From Vesta saturnalis (Eukaryota; Arthropoda; Insecta; Coleoptera; Lampyridae): a DNA stretch of 64,000 nucleotides. Below, one piece after another: positions 22,336 to 32,895 of the stretch (position 1 is the first letter of the stretch; each line of letters begins with the position of its first letter). Below the pieces are notes generated by a model. That model was not told where the DNA came from, made no database searches, and saw nothing but the letters and a program-made list of their open reading frames with translations. Location: positions 2,491,722-2,555,721 of the forward strand of contig JARFJB010000821.1 of assembly GCA_036346205.1 (NCBI GenBank), written 5' to 3'. A program made the translations under genes and the position numbers.

Positions 22336-22467
22336 AAAATATGATTAATTTTATTAAATACATAAATAAAAAATTACCTGGAGTAGGATTTGAACCTACG
22401 ACATCTACTTTCCTAGAGTAGCAGTCTAACCAATTGAGCGATCGAGATACAAAAACTTATAATAATT
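22336..22467 (-). mobile_element. tRNA-derived SINE, copy 2 (complete)
   Basis: The element is 132 bp, flanked by a perfect 15-bp direct repeat TAGTAAGATGTTTAA (22321-22335 and 22468-22482). On the minus strand it has an 18-bp leader, then a 75-bp tRNA-like head at 22449-22375, then an AT-rich tail (TTTATGTATTTAATAAAATT). The head has an A box (TCGCTCAATTGG), a B box (GGTTCAAATCC), an anticodon-like stem CTACT/AGTAG with loop CTAGGAA, and a partly pairing acceptor (TATCTCG with CCAGGTA). Both RNA polymerase III promoter boxes look usable. The relative at 1535-1642 shares leader, B box and tail. Confidence 0.85.
22375..22449 (-). other. tRNA-like head of SINE (anticodon-like AGG)
   Basis: The cloverleaf elements are recognisable but imperfect. 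The D-stem is weak and the acceptor has a C-C mismatch and a G-T pair. An AGG anticodon would read Pro codons, but the body is unlike a standard tRNA-Pro. Its place inside a TSD-flanked unit argues for a SINE head rather than a tRNA gene. Confidence 0.7.
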
Positions 22468-22902
22468 TAGTAAGATGTTTAATTGCTGGATAGAATGCGG
22501 GATATATTTAAAATCGGTACAGCAACAAAAAATTCAAGGTCGTACCTCCCTAAGCGAGACGTAATGTCACTTTAACAAAGTCCCTTATTCTATTATTTAC
22601 ACTAGTTCCCAACTTCATGCGGAAACTACGTAATAATAAATCCTTGCAGTGATACATTAGGTTGTGCCAAATTGCGACGTCATTTGTTAGATATCGAGCT
22701 TGATGTTTGTTACTTTGTGATGTTTGGTCTATGGAATATAGAACGAAGCTAATTCGAGGCTTGATGTGAGGCTAAAATTTACCGTGGAAACGAGTATGCC
22801 TATCGCTTCACGGTAGTTCAATGTTTCATAGAAAAAACCTTGTTATATGCTCTAAATCAGGGAATACTAGAAAAATCTGGAACATTGGAACTGTGGTAGG
22901 AT

Positions 22903-23080
22903 CTGTAACAAACAAAATACACCCATGTACCACACAAAAATAAAAAACACTGCACGCGTTTCAATGGCTAAGCTATCATCATCAGTAATCGATTGAATTC
23001 CAGTCGACCGCTTAGCTATTAAAACGCGTTCAGTGTTTTTTATTTTTGTGTGGCACGTGGGTGTATTTTGTTTGTTACAG
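22903..23080. mobile_element. Small hairpin element (MITE-like)
   Basis: Two arms of about 48 bp (22903-22952 and 23033-23080) are near-perfect inverted repeats (outer word CTGTAACAAACAAAATACAC). Inside them is a second imperfect inverted repeat (CGCGTTTCAATGGCTAAGC against GCTTAGCTATTAAAACGCG). The inner part holds CATCATCAGTAATCG. Flanking duplication was not found. Confidence 0.75.
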
Positions 23081-23580
23081 GCCATACTAAATTAATATGA
23101 ATATAGAAAGAATGTTGGTGATAATTCAGGGCAGAGATTTACATATTTGAAAGTTATTTGATTAATTCCTTTGAATACCGATCTTATTGCTATACGATGG
23201 TCATTAAGAGTTTAATTGGCATTGACCTTTGATCGAATATCGAAGATAAAATAGGAGGTGAAATTTTTCATTAGTGTGCTGTTAATTATAGAACAACAGA
23301 TATAAAAAGGATGAACCTGTAATCGTGTACAAGGTCAAAAATATGAAATTTCCAGAAAAACGTTTTCGAATAACATCCGTGTTACCACTTGAAAATGATG
23401 TTAACATTTGATTCAGTAGAGGTCACCTTATCGAGATCCAAGTATTTCAATGCCAGCATGACATGTCTAAGATTTATTGTTTCGAAATTATGGCCAATCT
23501 CGCTCCTCGGGAGTCGAAGGGGGTGAGAGTTGGTATAAAATACCTCATTATTCCTGACTTCTATCTAGGGAAATCCCCAT
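23081..23580. other. No gene recognised
   Basis: AT-rich noncoding DNA without clear repeats. Confidence 0.5.
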
Positions 23581-24051
23581 ATGGAAAAACCAAATTCGTC
23601 GAAAATCTGTTACTATGCCCTACTTAGAGGGAGAGCGGCCGAAGAATGGTAAGAGTTTTTGCCCAGACCTTTAATTGAAATAAAGACATACTTAAAAGCA
23701 TTTTTAAAAATCCCCCCATTTTGTGAGGACGTCAAATCCGTCGAGACAAGAATAACTCTTTTTTACTCTAAATGTTCAATGCGGCTTGTCGAGAGCTTTC
23801 CAATCAGTGACGTATGGCGTATCTGCGACCTACCGTTCAGAAATTATGTACTAACCATGTTAGTAGCCGTAGTTACTAGTGCTTTAAGCAAAAATTACAA
23901 AACAGACGGACAGGGAAGACATTCCCATAACGTGTTGGTAATACTTCATAATCTATCTTACAAACTTCTGCAATCTCACATGTTTTCCCGAAGTAGCTTT
24001 CAGATAAATGTACTTGAAACAACCATTAAATTACAGATGATGGCTAAATAA
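23581..24051 (+). pseudogene. Possible retrotransposon gag remnant
   Basis: One reading phase runs from the ATG at 23581 to the TAA at 24049, interrupted by a single TAG at 23647-23649. The first part, CYYALLRGRAAEEW-stop-EFLPRPL followed by IKTYLKAFLK, resembles the conserved region of LTR-retrotransposon gag proteins (GxAxxWW, then a FLxxF segment). The second half is not recognisable. No protease, reverse transcriptase or LTR was seen nearby. It is a dead fragment if the call is right. A host pseudogene or chance frame is possible. Confidence 0.3.
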
Positions 24052-24479
24052 AGGAAATTTTACGAGAAAATATTTATATATCAACACATGTACAACGAAT
24101 AATAAATTTTTAAATCCGAAAAAGCTTGATGGATATTAATAATCTAGTAATATCAAATTTCTATCGGACATAATATTTCATTCTTTTGTTAAAATGGTAC
24201 AAAAAGACGCTTTTTTCGACTCCTTTACCTAGTGGCCTGTAGCCAATCACAACCGCATTTCTTCGTCCGTAAACGAAAACCACAAAACGTCAAACTTTGG
24301 GGCTTATTCAAAATAAGGCAATAAATCAACAATTCCCTATAAAACTAACAAAAACAGTTTTTAAAGGAATTCTATTCAAAAAATTACACAAAAAAACCGT
24401 AAGATTGTGCTAGCAACATTAAGTGTAACGGAATGTTAATTTTAACGAATCTAACAGATTTAAAAATCTTCAGTTTGTG
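24052..24479. other. No gene recognised
   Basis: AT-rich DNA without recognised features. Confidence 0.5.
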
Positions 24480-24810
24480 GTGTGAACCATTTATTTTTCT
24501 ATCCTACCTTAAGAATTTTTTTGCCGCTAAATAACACTTCGTATGAAAAAATTGTGTAGAACATAATTAATCGATATGTTTAAGGTCTGTATCCAGGTAT
24601 TTTTTATCTTTGAAATATGCAGCTGTTTTAGAAATAATTGATAAAAACCGAAAACTGCTCGTAATAAACCCCCCTACCCGCTGCTGGATTTCACCCAGCT
24701 CTAAGCCAAATGAGAACAAGCTTAAATACAAAATTTTAATTACGTAGGTATTTTCCTTCTGGAGTTATCGTGGATACTAAGATACATCCACACACATAAG
24801 TAACTTAAAA
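24480..24810 (-). repeat. Dispersed repeat arm, inverted relative to 30480-31760
   Basis: Two blocks, about 24535-24625 and 24650-24800, reappear in reverse complement at 31660-31760 and 30480-30640. They share TTAAGGTCTGTATCCAGG and the stretch around TAACTCCAGAA/GGATAC. In the right-hand copy the two blocks are split by about 1 kb holding another repeat. The class is unknown. Sequence through about 25130 probably belongs to the same unit. Confidence 0.7.
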
Positions 24811-25124
24811 GAAATAGGGCATTTGTGTATAAATTACAACACGTATGTTGGTGTGTGAACTTTTCGTTCGCCAATAATTCTGCCAAATCTCAACCGATTT
24901 CCAATAACGATGCATCACTGTATTCGCAATGAAAAGGACTTTAAATTGATGTCACTTGTGGGGTAGTTTCATTTGAAATTTTAAAGTTTGGGTTCCTAAG
25001 TGGGGATGGACATATCGAGTTGGCTTGACTGTAGAAAAAGCTCCCCCCAACAACAAAAATCGACGGCGAATTTAGAAATATTTTTCGGTTTTCTGATTGT
25101 AGAGGGGGTTAATTTTCGTTGGAA

Positions 25125-25130
<6 letters not shown>

Positions 25131-25172
<42 letters not shown>
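25131..25172. repeat. (TA)n microsatellite
   Basis: It directly abuts the left end of the element at 25173. Confidence 0.95.
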
Positions 25173-25175
<3 letters not shown>

Positions 25176-27897
25176 GGTCCGCAAATAAGAGCGCCTTCTG
25201 CTGTATCTTCCGTTTTATATAAGCTAAATTAATAAAATTTGGATTGCAGTTATAGTTTAGTTTTGTGCATATTTTAAAATTATTTACGCGAATACAGATT
25301 GTTTATTTAAAGAGGACCAAATTATTATAAAAAAAATTAAATGAAACACCCTGTATATTATTATTTTTTGAATTCTACACATTGTTCCTAACAAATTCGC
25401 AATATATTTCCCTATCCCTACATATAGCCGTTTTTGAGTTATTTCGATTTCGAGTTTGCTTTGAAAATGTACCTCCTTAGCTGTTGAAAAATAAAAGTTA
25501 TCTAATTTATATGAGAATAAGTACACAGATAGTGCTTCCTTTTAACGTGAAGAGAATGACATAATTGCATACAGGGTGCATATAATTGACTTGCCAATCA
25601 ACCATTATTCGAACTAGTAAAAGTTTACTTTTTCAAATAAAACACCCTGTATATTATTACATTTTTGGTTTCTACATATTAACCCATCAGTTCGCCATAC
25701 AACTCCTTATCCCTAAATATAGCCGTTTCCGAATTATTTTCAATTTTTCAAAATGTATAAGATTATTGAGACATTTTTAAATCTATGGCCTCGTATAGAT
25801 AAAAAAGAACATCATAAAACAATTGTATTATACATTAAAAACGCAACAGAAACTAATATATTATGATAGAAGACTAATTACAATTTTTGTACCGGAGGCA
25901 TTGCATGTTAACAAGAATTTGACAAATATTTACTTCAATTTCAAGTAAAATTCTAAAATCAAGTGTGCTTCTTATAAAAATTGAATGTTTGACGTAAATA
26001 ACTAAAACTGTAGTTAACCATTTACGAGTGTTATTGTTAGTAATCAAAATTTTTATAAAATGAATTTTACACAAAATGAGTTGATATGATATTCGTGTTG
26101 CGTGCTGCAGAAATAAGCTGTTTATTGGCCAGCAGAATTTATGCTGAAAGATATGCAGACAGAAGACATCCAAACGCAAGATCGTTTCAGAAAGTTATGA
26201 GTAGATTTATTGCAACTTCATGTGCCAATTACTCCAAACATGAACGTGTTAAACCTTCTACAAATGAAGATAGTGAAATGAGGGTTCTTCTCGCCATCGA
26301 AGAGGATCACCACAGAAGTGAAATAGTTGGTATAAGTGAGAGATCAGTAAGCTGTCTTTTAAAGAAGAATCGCTTACATCCCTATCATATTCAGTTACAC
26401 CAAGAATTGAGCGATGCAGACTTCGATCATCGAGTAAGATTTTGTAACTGGGCCAGAGAAAAAATTACTTAAAACCCAAATTTTTTTTATAAGATTTTAT
26501 GGACAGACGAATCAACGAATGAATTTGTTAATACACATAATTATCATTATTATTCCTCAGAAAATCCACATTTATTAAGACAAGTTGGTAATCAACATAA
26601 GTGGTCTTTAAGTGTCTGGCGTGCCATCGTTGGGGATTATGTCATCGGTCCATTCTTTTTTGATGGACGCTTGAATGGTGAGAAGTACCTTAACTTTTTG
26701 CTTAACGATTTACCGGGCTTATTAGCAAATATTACCCTTGATTTTAGAGCTACAATGTGGTATCAACATGATGGCGCTCCTGGTCACTACTCTGCAGAAG
26801 TAAAAGATTATCTCAATAGAGTCTTTCCAAATAAATGGATTGGGCGAAATGGACCTGTGAGGTGGCCAGCTAGGTCCCCTGATCTGACAAGAATGGATTT
26901 CTTTTTATGGGAATACATAAAAAGTATTGTTTATAGGGAACCACCAACTACTGCCGAAGATATGCGTAATCGTATAACGCAGGCTTTTCATAGCATTACT
27001 CCTGAGTTGTTGCGTAGAGTTGAACAATCTTTTAAAGATCGACTTCAGGTCTGCATTCGAGCAAACGAACAACATTTTGAACAATTATTATAAATCATTA
27101 TTGCTAATGATTAGCGTTAAATTATTATCTTTTATTTTATTAGTTTTGTATTTTTGGAAATAATTTTAATAATTATAGTGTATTAGTTTCTGTTGCGTTT
27201 TTTAATTTGCAATACAATATTGTTTTCCACTGTTTTTTTTTCTATTTATACGAGGCCGTGGATTTAAAAAAAATGTACCAATAATCTTATACATTTTGAA
27301 AAATTGAAAATTATTCGGAAACGGCTATATTTAGGGATAGGGAATTGTATATCGAATTGATAATGGTTAATATGAGAAACCAAAAACGGAATAATATACA
27401 GGGTGTTCTATTTGAAAAGCAAACTTTTACTAGTTGGAATAATGTCTTATTGGCAAGTCAATTGTAAACACCCTGTATGCAATTATGACATTTTCTTTGC
27501 ATTATAAGAAAGCTCTATCTGTGTACTTGTTCTGATATAAATTAGATAACTTTTGTTTTTCAACGGTAAGGAGGTACATTTTCAAAGCTATCTCTGTAAT
27601 TTCAATTTTTTTTATAAAAATCGACATAACTCAAAAACGGCTATATTTACGGATAGGGAAATATATTGCGAATTTGTTAGCAACAATATGTAGAATTACT
27701 AAAAGTAATAATATACAGGGTGTTCCATTTAATTTTTTTTTATAATAATTTGGTCCTCTTTAAATAAACAACCTGTATTCGCGTGAATAATTTTAAAATA
27801 TGCACACAACTAAACTATAGCTGCATTCCAAATTTTATTAATCTAGCTTATATAAAACTGAAGATATAGCAGAAGGCGCTCTTGTTGCCGGACCCTG
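25173..27897 (+). mobile_element. DD41D mariner-like element with very long TIRs
   Basis: Ends CAGGGTCCGCAAATAAGAGC (25173) and its inverse (to 27897) are flanked by TA. The arms extend about 690-720 bp each (25173-25862; 27178-27897). They are internally structured: an inverted copy of the terminal motif (ACACCCTGTATATT) occurs about 175 bp inward, a second outward-type end (TACAGGGTGCAT) near 25570, and a further ACACCCTGTA near 25647, all mirrored on the right. The single transposase frame lies between the arms. Confidence 0.88.
26086..27093 (+). pseudogene. DD41D mariner-like transposase, one in-frame stop
   Basis: A single reading phase from 26086 to 27093 is broken by TAA at 26470-26472. 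The likely real start, just upstream near 26071 (MNFTQNE), is out of phase. Visible features are an N-terminal HTH region (AERYADRRHPNARSF; GISERSVSCLLKKNRLHPYH), WTDEST (first Asp), YQHDGAPGHY (second Asp) and DLTRMDFFLWEY (third Asp), with 41 residues between the last two. The C-terminus DRLQVCIRANEQHFEQLL is typical. Compared with relatives, a few residues after WTDEST appear deleted. It is probably inactive. Confidence 0.87.
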
Positions 27898-27898
27898 T

Positions 27899-27903
27899 AC
27901 ATG

Positions 27904-27952
<49 letters not shown>
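27899..27952. repeat. (TA)n microsatellite
   Basis: It adjoins the right end of the preceding element. Confidence 0.9.
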
Positions 27953-27955
<3 letters not shown>

Positions 27956-27957
27956 AT

Positions 27958-28097
27958 ATACAGGGTGTTCCATTAAATTTTTTTTTATTATAGTTTGGTC
28001 ATATTTAAATAAACAACCTGTATACACGTGAATAATTTTAAAATATGCACACAACTAAACTATAACCCTATCCCAAATTTTATTAATCTAGCTTATA
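27958..28097 (-). repeat. Partial duplicate of the 25173-27897 TIR
   Basis: About 140 bp repeats 27716-27850 in the same orientation, from ACAGGGTGTTCCATT to TTATTAATCTAGCTTATAT. It ends in another (TA)n run. It is either a solo TIR piece or a local duplication between microsatellites. Confidence 0.8.
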
Positions 28098-28111
28098 TAT
28101 ATATATGATAT

Positions 28112-28186
<75 letters not shown>
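28098..28186. repeat. (TA)n microsatellite
   Basis: It directly abuts the next mariner-like element at 28189. Confidence 0.95.
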
Positions 28187-28188
<2 letters not shown>

Positions 28189-30352
28189 CAGGGTGTATTT
28201 TAAAATCACCGACAAACGAAAACTGGAGATTTATGATTCAAAATAAGACAAAAATTATCATAAACGCTTTTCCGAAAATGCTTTCTAACCGAGATACAGG
28301 TTGATTAAAAAATACTTTTTTTTAAGATTTTTATAAGATTCCTCAAAAACTACAAAAGACATTACACTGAGATTTGGTACACATAGTTGTCTAATTAAGT
28401 ACAATTAATCAGGTGAGTTTGGTCAACTGACTACATCCAGTGGCGTAGAATATGTTAAGTTAATCACTTTAAGTAAAAAAATAACGCACGGCCCTGCTTT
28501 TTTTGAAGAAATATTTTTTTGTTAAATTCAACATTTAATTCTGCAAATAAAATCATACTTAGTATTTTTTCGATTCGGAACCCTTTTTGAAATATTTTGC
28601 ATTAACGTGAACGACTACATTATTCAGTAATAACCAAATTAAATAAATCAGAGATTGCTTTGCATTTGACAGTTGCGTATTTTATGTTTGCTAAAATAGT
28701 TGCCTTTACGCGTGTTTTGTAGTTCATTATTTGTGTCTAATTACTGTGAAAAAATGAATTATTCCAAACGAGAACGGGCTGATATGCATTTATGTTATGG
28801 TAATACTAATTGCAATGCTCGTGCAGCTGCTCGACTTTATGAACAAAGATTTCCAAATAGAAGACATCCACATCATACTACGTTTAGAACCGTTCATCGT
28901 AACTTGTTAGAGTATGGAAGTTTAAAAGGAAAGAAAAATTCGGGACGAAATGCTCGTGTATCAGTTGAAATTGAGGAACAAATTTTAGATAGAGTTTATG
29001 AAAATTCATCAATAAGTACGCGTGAGTTAGGTTTAGAATTTGGTGTGTCGCATAGCAAGTCTTGGAAAGTTTTACGAGAACAAAATTTAGATCCCTTTCA
29101 CCTACAAAAAGTGCATGCGTTATTGCCTGCTGACCATCCTCGTCGAATGAATTTTTGCGAATGGTTTTTAAATAAAGATGCTGAAGATGTACAATTTGTT
29201 AGAAACCTATTGACCACTGATGAGTGTATTTTTTCCCGAAATGGAATAATAAACTTGCATAATTCCCACAAATGATTAGATGAAAATCAGAATCAACTAT
29301 AGTTACAGCTCACCAACGTAGTTTAGCGAAAATATTTGGATAGGTATACTAGACGATCACCTAATCGGAGCTATCCGTTTCCCTCAAAGACTATTTAAAA
29401 TCTTTTGAGAGAAGATTTGCCAGAATTGTTTGTCGACGTACCCTTAGATGTTAGAATGAACATGCATTTCATGCATGATGGTGCACCACCACGTTCTACA
29501 CGAAACGTCAGAGAATTTTTAAATGCATGGTGCCCTGGACGCTGAATTGGACGAGGAAGTGAAGTACCGTGGCCGGCATGATCACCAGATTTAAACCTAG
29601 TGGATTTTATTGTGTGGGGGTATCTGAAAACTCGTGTCTATTCTGTTCAAATTGATAATCGAGAGCAACTTTGGAATCGCATACAGATGGCATGCGATGA
29701 GATTAGGGATATGCCACAAATTTTTCAGCGTGTTAGGTTCCATTTGCTAAGAAGAATACAAGCTTGCATTCAAAAGGAAGGAGGACATTTTGAACAATAT
29801 GTATAAAAATAATTATTATTTTGTTTTTGATTCCTTCAATATCTCTTTAATAATGTACTTAATAGTTAACTGCATTATTTTTTTGTAAAATAAAACAAAT
29901 TTTGATTTTTATTGAATAATGTGGTCATTTATGTTGATGCAAAATATTTCAAAAACGGGGTGCCGAATCGAAAAAATACTAAGTATGATTTTATTTGCAG
30001 AATTAAATGTTGAATCTATCAAAAAAATATTTCTTCAAAAAAACCAGGGGCATGCGTTTTTTTTTACTTAAACTGCTTAACTTAAAATATTCTACGCCAC
30101 TGGATGTAGTCAGTTGATTCAACCTCACCCGATTAATTGTATTTAATTAGACATTTAGGTGTACCAAATCTCAGTGTAATATCTTTTGTAGCTTTTGAGG
30201 AATCTGAAGAAAACCTTAAAAAAAGTATTTTTTAATCAACCTGTATCTCGGTTAGAAAGCATTTTCGGAAAAGCGTTTATGATAATTTTTGTCTTATTTT
30301 GAATCATAGAATCTCCAGTTTTCGTTTGTCGGTGATTTTAAAATACACCCTG
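28189..30352 (+). mobile_element. DD41D mariner-like element, second subfamily
   Basis: Ends CAGGGTGTATTTTAAAATCA (28189) and the inverse at 30352 are flanked by TA (28187-28188; 30353-30354). The inverted arms are about 460 bp each and contain GAGATACAGGTTGATTAAAA. Arm identity is roughly 90-95% by eye, so it is older than the 10905 element. The degenerate transposase lies between. Confidence 0.9.
28754..29806 (+). pseudogene. DD41D mariner-like transposase, several breaks
   Basis: The start at 28754 (MNYSKRERADMHLCYG) gives an intact first half with two HTH regions (ARAAARLYEQRFPNRRHP; STRELGLEFGVSHSKSW) and TTDECIF (first Asp). After a stop at 29273 the frame is lost for about 130 bp through indels. 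It returns for MHFMHDGAPPRS (second Asp), with in-frame stops at positions equal to Trp/Arg codons, then DLNLVDFIVWGYLKTRVY (third Asp; spacing again 41) and the C-terminus RRIQACIQKEGGHFEQYV at 29806. The enzyme is inactive. Confidence 0.87.
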
Positions 30353-30479
30353 TATATTGTATCCTAGGTTTCTCGGGTGTTAGACCGCGTATTACATTTA
30401 ATCTCTATGAGTCTGTGCGTGTGTGCGATTGTTTGTGTGTGCATGCGTGCGCGCGCGTGTGTGTGCGTGCTTGTGTGTC

Positions 30480-30644
30480 TGTGTGGATGTATGTTAGTAT
30501 CCACGATAACTCCAGAACGAAAATACTTACGTACCTAACATTTTGTATTTAAGCTTGTTTTCATTTGGATTTGAGCTGATTAGGTTTTGCCAGAAATCCA
30601 GCGGCGGAGAGGGGGGTTTATTAGGGGCAGTTTTTTTTATCAAA
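30480..30644 (+). repeat. Inverted copy of the 24650-24800 repeat
   Basis: It is the reverse complement of the left-hand repeat arm, including CCACGATAACTCCAGAA and GGGGGGTTTATTA. The preceding GT-rich run (30415-30480) corresponds to the microsatellite-like edge. Confidence 0.75.
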
Positions 30645-31110
30645 TACTAGCCGTACCCGTCTCGCGTTGCTGCGATCTCAGAATGGGGTGGGGGCGATAT
30701 TAAAATTTTGTGATACACGTGTCTCATAATTTTAGTTAAAGAGTATGTTTACCAATTTTCGAGTCAATCGAGTCATAGAACAAAAAGTTTCATAAAAAAA
30801 TTAAACCCCTTATTTCACCCTCTTAGAGGTGAAATTTCTTAGTGGATACCTACACGTCATAAAGAACACACCCTCCATCGATAAATCCCGACCGATGTAG
30901 CTGTTAAATGACATTTACGGCAGGAGAACTGTCGGAAAAGGAAAAGGCCACGTATTTCATTCCCTCCCCGAGGGGGAGGACGGGGTGCTCGAACTTTCCG
31001 AGCTCCTCCAGCGAACTGTCAAACGCGCGAAGTTTAAATAATCAAGTTTTCTTAAATTTTCCAATTTTCTACGCAATTTTCTTAATTTTCTTCTTTCCCT
31101 AAGAACCTTT
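30645..31110 (+). repeat. Dispersed repeat, unclassified, copy 2
   Basis: It is homologous to 411-720 and longer than that copy, with an extra GC-rich stretch about 30925-31030. It splits the right-hand copy of the inverted repeat, so it inserted after that repeat. The reading frame at 30908 is not conserved. Confidence 0.65.
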
Positions 31111-31194
31111 TATAAAGTATTATAAAACTTGAAAAAAATCAATGAAATTTGTAGTCATTCTCAAGTTATGGCGGGAAAAGGAAAATAGGCGTTC

Positions 31195-31197
<3 letters not shown>

Positions 31198-31246
<49 letters not shown>

Positions 31247-31595
31247 TATTTAGATTTCCACAGTATTATGTTTAAATAAGACATTTTTCTTTTGAAACTT
31301 GTGTAAATAAACGTAAAATTGATTCAACGTTTAAGTCCTTTGTTCTTGTCAAAATTTATTTTGACAATTACAGAAATTGAAATAAGGTAACTATTTTGAA
31401 CAGTACAGATTATGAAACAAGGTAACTAATTTAATCCAGATTAAATTTAAATTAGTTACCTTGTTTCATAATCTGTACTGTTCAAATATTACCTTATTTC
31501 AATTTCTGTAATTGTCAAAATAAATTTTGAAATATATTACAAATTCAAAGAACAAAATTGTCAATTTAAAAATATATATATATATATATATATAT

Positions 31596-31647
<52 letters not shown>

Positions 31648-31655
31648 TTATATAG
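31198..31655. repeat. (TA)n runs flanking a long hairpin
   Basis: Microsatellites at about 31198-31244 and 31573-31654 bracket a near-perfect palindrome at 31350-31529. The palindrome's arms are about 85 bp with a loop of about 8-10 bp. Inner words include GGTAACTAATTTAA and ACAGATTATGAAACAAGG. Confidence 0.9.
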
Positions 31656-31765
31656 CATATTTCAATGATATAAAAATACCTGGATATAGACCTTAAACAT
31701 GTCGATTAATCATGTTCTATGCAATTTTTTGATATGACGTGTAATTTAATAAGAAAAGTTGTAGA
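31655..31765 (+). repeat. Remainder of the split inverted repeat
   Basis: It is the reverse complement of about 24535-24625 (shared word TACCTGGATATAGACCTTAA). With 30480-30644 it makes up one copy of the repeat. Confidence 0.7.
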
Positions 31766-32895
31766 CGTATTTTTTAAAGAAAATTTTATTTCTTTATAAC
31801 GTTTTTTAATGTAAAGCGAAATAATTGTGAAAATTAAATAACTATGATTGAAGCTGTATTATCGATATTTTTATAGAAGCGGGCGGCATTGGAATTTTTT
31901 TACGTTAAAACGTATTTATGTCTATTATTAATCTCTATCTGACATGAAGTTTAGAACGTTATTCTGACATACATTTTTGTTTTTGTTTTTACAATGTTGC
32001 CTGTTTTCATTATGAACGTATAAAAAAGAGGTTACATAGTTATCCTAAAAAAATTGAGATTAAAATTATTTCATTTCTTATAATTTAAATTAGCGTCTAG
32101 ATGTCTGTTAATTTCTGTCTATCATTAAAAGTTAACCATCTGTGTGACATAGATTATTGTTTTTACGTTTACAATGTTGCCTATTTTTGTAATGAACTTC
32201 TAATAAAAGATGTTTCATAACTATCCCAAAAAAAATGTTATTAAAATTATTTCATTTTTTTTAATTTCCATTTTGTAGGTTGGAAAGTCGTGCGATGTTC
32301 CACACCAGATATTTTGGTTGACATTTTGCCCCTCTTTTTCTCCCTCTATTTAATCATTATTCGTATAGTTTATCTCTGGTGTCTTTATCTCCTATCTAGT
32401 AAATAGCAACTACTTATGTCTGTTTTGTTCCCTCTGAATTTCTTTACTGCTTGTAAAAGTTCTTCTCTTCTTTCGCTAACCTGCTCTCTTAGCACTAATG
32501 CTTTTAATAATCACATTTGCAATTCGGTCACCTAATTGAATTCTTATTATCTGAAGTACTTGTCCCTAATTGGGATACGCTGAACTTTTTCGTAAATTTA
32601 ATCTCACTAACACTATGTTAAATTAGGCATTTTCAAGTGACGTCACAACGTGTGACCTTGCCTGATGTTGGACAACTTTAATACACGTTTTTGTTGAATG
32701 TGATTGTTTTCTAACAATTTTATCGGAAATCGTAGGCGGTGAAAATGTTTCTGTACCAATACTTGTAGATGAGGATTGTATAGATACAATTCACCAGAAA
32801 TACGTGAAGGAAGTGAACAATTATCCTACATAATATTGAAAAGTTCGGACGATTTTTGGGTTAGTTATCATCAAACTCATCAAATTAAAGAAGTT
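31766..32895. other. No gene recognised
   Basis: AT-rich noncoding sequence. A short peptide-like stretch near 32755-32830 has no identifiable relatives by eye. Confidence 0.5.

Noticed and set aside
22375..22449. A functional tRNA-Pro gene
   Set aside because: It sits inside a 15-bp TSD with leader and tail shared by another copy, and the cloverleaf is imperfect.
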